From Paenibacillus sp. HGH0039 (GTDB lineage: Bacteria; Bacillota; Bacilli; Paenibacillales; NBRC-103111): 64,000 nucleotides of DNA. The notes beneath the pieces were generated by a model. That model searched no databases and was not told the origin of the DNA. It saw only the letters and a program-made list of their open reading frames with translations. Shown here in pieces: positions 57,873 to 64,000 of the stretch (its first letter is position 1; the number at the start of each line of letters is the position of its first letter). A program made the position numbers and the translations under genes. Where the stretch lies: the NCBI RefSeq assembly GCF_000411255.1, contig NZ_KE150413.1:2394580-2458579 (forward strand). Direction: 5' to 3'.

Positions 57873-59498
57873 ATGGAAAAGCCGAACAAAGAGACGGAAC
57901 AAACTTCCTGTGAGGACGCGACAGCGGTGCGGGAGGGAATTAAAAATTTTATTAATTATTTGCTTTCCCGGGGGCCGGTAGACAAGGTGATCGACGGGGC
58001 TCAGCAGGCTGTGGATTTCGCTTCCGCCAACATCCCGTTCGAGGCGGCTGCCCGTTACCGGCAGGAAATCGGGGGCATTTTTACGAGTTATGAGCAGCTT
58101 CTGTCTATACCCGGCGTCGGGCAGGAGGTAATCGAAGAACTGGGTTCATATGTGAAGCGTTTGGATCTGGCCAAGCTGAACGCTCTGCTGCCGCAGACAA
58201 CGTCCGGTAACAGGGTCGACGCCTACGTGAACGGTCCGGACTGCCTGCGCGTCCTGCTGGACGAGATCGGGGGAGCGGAGCGGTATATCCACTTTTCCGT
58301 GATGCTGTTTTTTAACGACCAATCCGGGAAAAAAATCGCCGGAGCGCTGCTGGATGCGCTGAAGCGGGGCGTCAAAGTCCGGCTGATGGCCGATTTCGGA
58401 ATTACCGCCTTGGGCTACAACATGAACCTCGCCGTCGGGGATATGGAGGAAGTGATCGAAACACTCAAAGAAGCCGGAGGCCAGGTCATCAATACGTTCA
58501 AAACGTGCTACGGCAACGAAGAGTGGCCCGCCAAGAGAGCGGAGCTGGCTTCCCGGGGAGTGCCCGAAAGCAGCCTGTTTCTCCAAGATTACGTCCAGGA
58601 GCAGATGACGATGGGAGTCAACGTGGTCAATCACCGGAAATTTATGATCGTCGACGGAATCAGCTCTATTGTCGGATCCGTGAATGTAGGGGATCAATAT
58701 TTGTTCGATACACCGGTTTTGACCGATCCCGAACAAATATATGCGGAAGGGGACAGAGGTCCCGGGCTTGGCGTACCGGCCCGGGAAGAAGAGTGGCACG
58801 ACGGATGTTTTCGAATCCGGGGAGCCGCAGCAATAACGCTGAACCGGATCTTTTCCTTTCAGTGGACGGTGCTTGGCGGAGACGTGTTCGATCCGGAAGA
58901 TTCTTTCTACAAGCCGGAGAGAGATATGCGCTTCGGTGACGAAGAATGCACGCTGTACGCGAGCTTTCCCGGGAATCCGGTAAACGTGATCCAGCAGTAT
59001 TATTTGTCTCTGCTCACGTATGCCGGTGACGAAACGGTGATCGTCAACCCGTACCTGATCGACCAAGCCTTCTGGGATGAGCTGAAAAGCCTGGATGAGC
59101 AGAGGTCGGGGTGCATCGCGTTATGCAACCCCCTGCGTGTCAACGACCATCCGACCAACGGATCGGCGGTGCGCAGCAACATGTACGAGCCTTTTCTCAA
59201 AGGCGTCGCGTTCTATGACTACAGTCATACGGAGCGATTTTCTCATTGGAAAATCACCTATGACAAGCGGTCCGACTGCGTGTTTCACGGTTCCTACAAT
59301 ATCAATGAACGAAGCGCCTGCCACGATTTCGAGCTGGGGGTGCTGGTCAAAGGAAGATCGTTTGCGGATCAAGTGAAAAAAATGATTGACTATGATTTAA
59401 GCGTATCGGAGAAAATCTCCGGGCCGGAAACCTTTTTTAAATACCCTGCCCTGCATCCATCCACGTATTGGAACAAACTGACGCAAAATTTCACCTGA
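57873..59498 (+). CDS. Phospholipase D-superfamily protein with helix-hairpin-helix segment
   Basis: A 541-residue protein. The N-terminal 100 residues include a helix-hairpin-helix-like LLSIPGVGQEVIEELGSYV. Two PLD domains follow: the first has VNHRKFMIVDGISSIVGSVN (HxKx4D), the second FSHWKITYDKRSDCVFHGSYNINER, in which the spacing to Asp is one residue shorter than usual. The layout is like cardiolipin synthase or other phosphatidyltransferases, but no signal peptide or membrane helix is seen, so a cytoplasmic or peripheral enzyme is expected. The start follows AGAAGGG. Confidence 0.78.
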   Translation: MEKPNKETEQTSCEDATAVREGIKNFINYLLSRGPVDKVIDGAQQAVDFASANIPFEAAARYRQEIGGIFTSYEQLLSIPGVGQEVIEELGSYVKRLDLAKLNALLPQTTSGNRVDAYVNGPDCLRVLLDEIGGAERYIHFSVMLFFNDQSGKKIAGALLDALKRGVKVRLMADFGITALGYNMNLAVGDMEEVIETLKEAGGQVINTFKTCYGNEEWPAKRAELASRGVPESSLFLQDYVQEQMTMGVNVVNHRKFMIVDGISSIVGSVNVGDQYLFDTPVLTDPEQIYAEGDRGPGLGVPAREEEWHDGCFRIRGAAAITLNRIFSFQWTVLGGDVFDPEDSFYKPERDMRFGDEECTLYASFPGNPVNVIQQYYLSLLTYAGDETVIVNPYLIDQAFWDELKSLDEQRSGCIALCNPLRVNDHPTNGSAVRSNMYEPFLKGVAFYDYSHTERFSHWKITYDKRSDCVFHGSYNINERSACHDFELGVLVKGRSFADQVKKMIDYDLSVSEKISGPETFFKYPALHPSTYWNKLTQNFT

Positions 59499-59654
59499 CC
59501 GGATCGAGGGATTGAAGGGACTGACGGAACGGGCCGAACGGCAAGAATGACGGGACTTCCGGCTTCCTATTCCTCGTTCGTTTACGAGCCGCCGGACGCC
59601 TCTTCATACGGTACGATGGGTGCGTGCGTACACCTGAACCGGTTTAACGTCACA

Positions 59655-59704
59655 GAAAAAGAGCGGCGCCTTCCGTCGGACAACGGGAGGGCCGCTCTTT
59701 TTCG
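59655..59704. terminator. Bidirectional terminator between the PLD and LPMO genes
   Basis: AAAAAGAGCGGC and GCCGCTCTTTTT pair around a small inner stem with CTTCC/GGGAGG, with A and T tracts at the two ends. Confidence 0.8.
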
Positions 59705-59743
59705 TTCAAGAGGGGCGGCGAGCAGGAGTGCTCGCGCCGGAGT

Positions 59744-61096
59744 TTATTTTTTCAGCCACAAGGTCGGGACGTTGGCAGGCTCCCAGCCGACCAGGGAAGT
59801 GTGCGACTGCCGACACTCGTATGTGCTGCCGTTATACGTTACGAGCGTGCCCGCCGTATAAGCGGTGTTCGGAGCCCACGGAGCGGCTGCCGAAGGAGCG
59901 GAGGTCGTAGCGCTGACGGCATTGCTGTCAGCCGATTCGTTGCCGGCCGCATCGAAAGCGCGCACCGTGTACGTGTAAGCGGTACTGGCGCTCAATCCGC
60001 TCACCACGGTATCCAGCGTTGTGCCGGAGACGGATTTTACGAGCGCGGCGCCTTGATAGACACGGTAGCCGGTTACACCGACATTATCGGTGGAAGCGCC
60101 CCATTTGAGCGAAACGGACGAAGAAGTCGGCGAACCGACGACTTGCAGCCCGGACGGAGCGGTAGGCGCTGTCGTATCGGCTGCGGCAGCCGTTGTTTTG
60201 AACGTCACGGCGTTGCTGGCAGCCGAGTCATTGCCGGCCGCGTCCGTGGCGCGGACCGTGAACGTGTAGGACGTGTTCGCCGTCAATCCGGCCGTGTTGT
60301 AGCTCAGCGTCGTTCCGTTTGCAGTCGTGCCGACGAGCGTGGAGCCGTTATAAATCTTGTAGGCCGTCACACCGACGTTATCCGTTGCCGCGCTCCAACT
60401 GATCGTCGCGCCGGTCGCCGTAATGTTGGAAGCTGACGCGTTTGACGGTGCAGTCGGTGCCGTTGTATCGGCCGGTCCGCTGCCGCCGAAATTGGCGTCG
60501 ATTACGTTGTAGAAGGCATTCTCCGTATCCGCGATTTCCCAAACGGCCAGAATGACCTGGTAACCCGTTCTGCTTGGCACATTACAGGTGTCCGTGTATG
60601 TGAATCCCGGTTGTTTTCCTTTAAAGTTGACGGAGCAGAAAGGCTGCAGATCGAAGGATGCGCGGCTCAAAGGCGCGTTTGGATCCCAGTTCTGCTTGGT
60701 GATATAGTACTTCCAGCTGGTAGTTGCATGATTGGCTTCAATGGTCCATTTGAACGTATTCGTTCCCGAAGACATGTTCACTTTGGTCCAACGTGTGGCC
60801 GATTGCTGATCCAGTTCCGGAAACAGGCCGCTTGCGCTGGCAATTTTGCCGTCCGCCGGTCCGGCTGCGGGGAATCCCTTGTAGGCTTCGAGACTTTGCG
60901 GCTCGTAGATGATCGCACCGCAGTTTTTATTTTTGCCGGCAGCGCACAGGTAACCGCGGCTTCCCGGTGATTCGATGTATCCGTGTGCCGACGCTTTTTC
61001 GGTAATAAGGAGCAGGCAGAACGCCAAAGCCAGTGCCAGTCCGCTTGCGATCAGACACTTGGCCAGTACAGGATTGCGGAGCGAGATTGGGGTCAT
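59744..61096 (-). CDS. Secreted lytic polysaccharide monooxygenase (AA10) with two FnIII and a chitin-binding domain
   Basis: A 450-residue exported protein. The signal peptide ends AKASA before His38 (HGYIESPGSRGYLC), which becomes the N-terminal copper ligand; His123 in TIEANHATTSWKYY is the second. The AA10 domain covers 38-215. Two fibronectin type III domains follow (about 222-310 and 320-405), then a CBM5/12-like domain with the WAPNTAYTAGTLVTYNGSTYECRQSHTSLVGWEP motif. It oxidatively cleaves chitin or related crystalline polysaccharide. Start 61096 follows AAGGAGG. A cre-like site lies in the promoter. Confidence 0.92.
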   Translation of the reverse strand: MTPISLRNPVLAKCLIASGLALALAFCLLLITEKASAHGYIESPGSRGYLCAAGKNKNCGAIIYEPQSLEAYKGFPAAGPADGKIASASGLFPELDQQSATRWTKVNMSSGTNTFKWTIEANHATTSWKYYITKQNWDPNAPLSRASFDLQPFCSVNFKGKQPGFTYTDTCNVPSRTGYQVILAVWEIADTENAFYNVIDANFGGSGPADTTAPTAPSNASASNITATGATISWSAATDNVGVTAYKIYNGSTLVGTTANGTTLSYNTAGLTANTSYTFTVRATDAAGNDSAASNAVTFKTTAAAADTTAPTAPSGLQVVGSPTSSSVSLKWGASTDNVGVTGYRVYQGAALVKSVSGTTLDTVVSGLSASTAYTYTVRAFDAAGNESADSNAVSATTSAPSAAAPWAPNTAYTAGTLVTYNGSTYECRQSHTSLVGWEPANVPTLWLKK

Positions 61097-61256
61097 AAAA
61101 GAGCCTCCTTGAATGGATTGGGGTTCGAATCGGAACGAAGGGGCGCTGCGCACGATCGCTTAGAAATTCGTCAATAACCTCCTTTCGGTAAAACGGGAGT
61201 TTGCGGACGATTGCGGTGCAAGATTGCCGGTCAGCCTCCTTTCGGAAGTGGTGTTA

Positions 61257-61280
61257 TATAAACTCTCGTGAGAGCTTATA
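61257..61280. repeat. 24-bp inverted repeat in the LPMO leader
   Basis: TATAAACTCTC and GAGAGCTTATA are complementary except for one base, around a GT centre. It could be a regulator site or an mRNA hairpin. It lies between the promoter and the gene. Confidence 0.55.
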
Positions 61281-61301
61281 CCGGATTCGATTGCCGGGGC
61301 G

Positions 61302-61315
61302 ATAAAACGCTTACA
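61302..61315 (-). promoter_or_regulatory. cre (CcpA) site upstream of the LPMO gene
   Basis: On the minus strand TGTAAGCGTTTTAT fits the catabolite-responsive element consensus TGWAARCGYTWNCW with one mismatch. It lies downstream of the promoter, a position used for roadblock repression by glucose. Confidence 0.65.
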
Positions 61316-61378
61316 TTAAACCGAGGAGGAGACTTACAAAGTAAGCTCCATGGAGGTGAAACAGCCTTTTATAACTAA

Positions 61379-61407
61379 AATATACATCATTTACCAGGAT
61401 GACTCAA
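61379..61407 (-). promoter_or_regulatory. Promoter of the LPMO gene
   Basis: On the minus strand TTGAGT (61402-61407), 17 bases, TATATT (61379-61384). The leader to the start at 61096 is about 275 bases long and contains two AAAGGAGG sequences near 61185 and 61240 that are not followed by a long frame. Confidence 0.6.
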
Positions 61408-61467
61408 TCATTTATTTCTAAACTATCGAAGGAAAAAACAAAGGGACGAACGAAGGCTTAAATCGGT

Positions 61468-62403
61468 TCAAGTCGCCCGGATGAACAGCAGCTCGTAAGT
61501 AACCGGGATACGTCCCTGTGTGCCGTAATCTTTTTCGTAATGTTCAAACATGCCGCTGAAAAGGCGTCTGGGGCTCAGGCCCGGCAGCTGTAAGGCGTTA
61601 GTCGTGCTTGCGCCGAGAGATTTCACGCTTTTTAAGAAGAGGGCGACGTCGGGAAAATACTCGGTCCGCACGAGGCGCGTCGTCCGAATCTCGCCGAAGC
61701 CAGCTTGACGAAGCATATCCGTCCACTCGTCCCCGCCGTGAAAAGACAAACCGTGCCGCTGCGGCGGGATTTCCATAGACCGGTAAGCTTTGTCGAAAGA
61801 ATGGTGCAGCTCGGTAAACGTAGCCGGGCCGAAGGTGGCAAACATCAGCTTGCCGCCGGGCTTCAGGAGCCTGCGCAGGTGAAACAGCGTCTGCGCGGGG
61901 CGGGTGAACCACTGGAAGCAGGCGCTGGAAGCGATCAGCCCGTAAGAAGAAGAGGGGGCGTCGGCGGCCCATTTTTCGATATCGGCCTGCAGGAACCGGA
62001 CGGAGTCGGGCTGGTTGTCCGGGAAGCCGGGCGAAATAGGCGCCGGCGCCGAAGATTCCCGGGGAGCGTCGGAATCGCGATCGTTTCGCCCGCTGCGGGC
62101 ACCCAGCCGGTTTCTCGCCGCATCCAGCATGGCGGGCGAGAGATCGGCCGCGGTCATTTCGCCGCCGGGCGGCAGCAAGGCCGCCAGCCGCTCCGTGAGC
62201 AGGCCCGTGCCGCAGCCGATTTCCAGCACCGGCGGATGGCCTGCTGGAATACGGGCAAGCCGGCTATGCGGCGGCGGCAGCTCGTCCCGGATCAGCCGGG
62301 CAAGCTGCGCGGTCATAAACCGCTGAACCGCGGCATTTTGGTCGTAAAGCCCGGCTGCGCTCCGGTCAAACTGACGCCGGATTCTGCCGCTCAGATGAGT
62401 CAT
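61468..62403 (-). CDS. bioC: Malonyl-ACP O-methyltransferase
   Basis: A 311-residue SAM-dependent methyltransferase. The SAM-binding motif LEIGCGTGLLTERLA is at about 60-74, followed by MTAADLSPAMLD, FLQADIEKWA and LIASSACFQWF, characteristic of BioC. An insert at about 100-130 is Ser/Pro/Arg-rich. It methylates malonyl-ACP to start pimeloyl synthesis for biotin. It overlaps the bioH-like gene by 38 bases, so it is translationally coupled and last in the operon. Confidence 0.9.
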   Translation of the reverse strand: MTHLSGRIRRQFDRSAAGLYDQNAAVQRFMTAQLARLIRDELPPPHSRLARIPAGHPPVLEIGCGTGLLTERLAALLPPGGEMTAADLSPAMLDAARNRLGARSGRNDRDSDAPRESSAPAPISPGFPDNQPDSVRFLQADIEKWAADAPSSSYGLIASSACFQWFTRPAQTLFHLRRLLKPGGKLMFATFGPATFTELHHSFDKAYRSMEIPPQRHGLSFHGGDEWTDMLRQAGFGEIRTTRLVRTEYFPDVALFLKSVKSLGASTTNALQLPGLSPRRLFSGMFEHYEKDYGTQGRIPVTYELLFIRAT

Positions 62404-63298
62404 TCCACCAGCTCCTTATCGTTTCGGCGGTTTGCCGTTCTTTTTGCAGAAAGGGAACATGGCCGCGTCCGGCGGCTTCCACGAGTACGGTCTGCGGAAC
62501 GCCCGTTTGTATTTCCAGTGCCGCGCCGTAAGGGCATACCTTATCGTGCGTACCGTGAATCAACAGGGTCGGGCAGTGAATGTCCGGCAGCACGTCCCGC
62601 ACATCCTCGGCGACGAGAAGCTCTAGGCCGGCGATAAGCCCCGGCACGCTCCAACCGCTCGCTTCGGGAAGTCTGGCGTCAAGTCCGTCCCGCCGCTCCT
62701 CTTTCGTGAACATCAGCCTGCGGAACTGCTGAAGCACCCGGTCCGCATCTTGGCGGAGCGCCGGAATCATGGCCTGCACGGAAGCGGGAGCCCAGCCTGA
62801 GTGTTGCTCGGCGGGCCGGCGCACAAAACAGGCGGTGGCTCCGAACAACACCAGCCCGTCGGCTAATCCTTCGGAAGCGAGCCGCAGGGCGAGCAGCCCG
62901 CCCAGTGACCAGCCCGCGATCAGCAGGGGAGCCGGAAGCGCACTCTCATGCGGTTCGCCATGCGATTCGCAAGCCCGGAGAGACAGAGCGAGGCGACGGA
63001 CCGAATCCGCGATAGCCCCGGGGGATTCCGCCGAGCCGTAATCCGCACAGAAATGCCGGAATTCCGGAAGCTCCCGCCGGACATCATCGAAGACGGCAGG
63101 CGGCATGCTCCAGCCGCTGAGCCACAGGATCGAACCGCTTTTTTTCGAGAAAGCACGGGGACGTTCATAATATGCACTTGGTTGGAGGCCAAACTCCGTG
63201 TTAATGGGTGTGGAGTGCTTTGCGCGCTGTTCTGCGCCGCCGTGCTCCTTCACCGGGTGAACGCCCCGGCCGGGCGTTTGAGAAAGGGCACGCTTCAT
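62366..63298 (-). CDS. bioH: Alpha/beta hydrolase, BioH-like pimeloyl-ACP methyl ester esterase
   Basis: A 310-residue alpha/beta hydrolase. The nucleophile elbow is GWSLGG (Ser in LLIAGWSLGGLLAL). The Asp is expected in LLIHGTHDKVCPYG and the His in GRGHVPFLQ. The first 50 residues are variable and may reflect a wrong start; TTG/GTG options downstream exist. Between bioF and bioC, it is expected to remove the methyl ester from pimeloyl-ACP. The start overlaps the bioF stop by four bases (ATGA). Confidence 0.8.
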   Translation of the reverse strand: MKRALSQTPGRGVHPVKEHGGAEQRAKHSTPINTEFGLQPSAYYERPRAFSKKSGSILWLSGWSMPPAVFDDVRRELPEFRHFCADYGSAESPGAIADSVRRLALSLRACESHGEPHESALPAPLLIAGWSLGGLLALRLASEGLADGLVLFGATACFVRRPAEQHSGWAPASVQAMIPALRQDADRVLQQFRRLMFTKEERRDGLDARLPEASGWSVPGLIAGLELLVAEDVRDVLPDIHCPTLLIHGTHDKVCPYGAALEIQTGVPQTVLVEAAGRGHVPFLQKERQTAETIRSWWNDSSERQNPASV

Positions 63299-64000
63299 GC
63301 GAGAATCCCCGCTTCCGCTGCCGCGCTCACGATGCTTTCGGCTGCCTTGCTCAATACGGCATCGCTATGCGCCGCCGAAAGGGAGAAGCGGACCCGGGCG
63401 CTGCCCGCCGGAACAGTCGGAGGACGTATGGCGGGGGCGGCGATACCGTGCCGTTCGAGCGCTTCGCACCAACGAAGCGAATCGCGACTGCTTCCGGCAA
63501 TCACGGGAACGATGGGCGAGTCTCCCGGCATCACGTTCAGTCCGGCTTGCGCAAGCCTTTGGCGGAACCGGCCGGAAACTGCCCGGAGATGATTCCGCCG
63601 GTCATGCGCGGTCTGCACAATCCCCAGGGCCCGGTATATCCCGGCAGCAACGGGCGGCGGCAGAGCGGTCGAATAAACGAGGGGGCGAGCTTTATTGACC
63701 AGCCAGCGGATCAGAGTCCGGCTGCCGGAAATATGCGCTCCGTACACGCCGAAAGCTTTGCTGAACGTACCCATGATGACGTCGGCTTCCCGGTGCACAT
63801 CCATGGCGTGGCAAAGCCCTTCGCCGTTCGATCCGTACACCCCCTCCGCGTGAGCCTCGTCCACCATGAGCATCGCGTCGTAATTGTGTTTCAGCTCCAC
63901 CAGCTTGTGGAGGGGCGCCGAATCTCCATCCATAGAGAAGATGGAATCCGTTACGATCAGCCTGCGCCTTGCTTTATCGGATTTTTTGAGCAGGTGTTCC
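63295..64000 (-). CDS. bioF: 8-amino-7-oxononanoate synthase, C-terminal part
   Basis: The gene is cut by the window edge; about 234 C-terminal residues are present. They contain VTDSIFSMDGDSAPL, MLMVDEAHAEGVYG (Asp/His of the PLP site) and the Schiff-base lysine in GTFSKAFGVYG, then the C-terminal small domain. It condenses pimeloyl-ACP with alanine in biotin synthesis. The bioF-bioH-bioC order on the minus strand implies an operon whose upstream genes lie past 64000. Confidence 0.93.
   Translation of the reverse strand, partial: EHLLKKSDKARRRLIVTDSIFSMDGDSAPLHKLVELKHNYDAMLMVDEAHAEGVYGSNGEGLCHAMDVHREADVIMGTFSKAFGVYGAHISGSRTLIRWLVNKARPLVYSTALPPPVAAGIYRALGIVQTAHDRRNHLRAVSGRFRQRLAQAGLNVMPGDSPIVPVIAGSSRDSLRWCEALERHGIAAPAIRPPTVPAGSARVRFSLSAAHSDAVLSKAAESIVSAAAEAGILA

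Overview
The window looks like part of a chromosome from an endospore-forming, Paenibacillus-like Firmicute. This is an inference from a gerA-type germinant receptor operon, a YjcZ-like sporulation microprotein, a sporulenol-type terpene cyclase, T-box leaders, and an LplB/YtcP-type ABC transporter with its YesM/YesN two-component pair. The first 11 kb are clearly AT-rich, and everything after about 11.13 kb is GC-rich. The left block is read as the edge of a prophage or phage-derived island, and the rest as host backbone.

Phage-like block, 1-11.1 kb. It holds the 3' end of a class Ib ribonucleotide reductase beta gene, an HNH homing endonuclease with no ordinary start codon, a MazG/PRA-PH-like pyrophosphohydrolase, thymidylate synthase, and an SOS-controlled UvrX-type Y-family polymerase with its YolD partner. 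These are followed by a DarG-like macro-domain protein, a cyclic-phosphate-processing receiver-like protein, a phage-type DnaE polymerase with an intact-looking PHP domain, and an excisionase-like HTH protein. Two small secreted proteins lie on the opposite strand, like morons. The content resembles the nucleotide/replication block of SPbeta-like phages: dNTP supply, replication, damage tolerance and possibly counter-defence. Two LexA-type boxes sit on the uvrX promoter.

Backbone, 11.1-34 kb. An FMN riboswitch precedes a DMT-family transporter, probably for riboflavin. Then come a DUF1835 protein, motAB behind a sigma-D-like promoter, a VanZ-RDD membrane protein, Nudix and SDR enzymes, gerA-gerB-gerC (minus strand), a double-HTH MerR regulator, a DUF5701 protein, a nitroreductase, an azoreductase facing an HxlR repressor, a BlaI/M56 pair with matching palindromes also in front of doxX, a surface 5'-nucleotidase with a 12-bp minisatellite, glycerate kinase, and a LysR/flavin-reductase divergent pair.

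Backbone, 34-64 kb. This part has arylamine N-acetyltransferase, a T-box-controlled type 2-like isoleucyl-tRNA synthetase, a frameshifted class D beta-lactamase-like fragment beside a MecA-like penicillin-binding protein, a terpene cyclase, and a polysaccharide deacetylase. A long structured leader of unknown class precedes the ABC permease/permease/binding-protein/sensor/regulator cluster. Then come serS behind a T-box with an apparently very short stem I, a TrkA-type K+ channel, a Zur-type operon (COG0523 GTPase plus zinc-free L33), a phospholipase D-like protein, a secreted AA10 LPMO with a cre site, and the end of a bioF-bioH-bioC biotin operon cut by the window edge.

No rRNA, tRNA, CRISPR array or complete insertion sequence was recognised.
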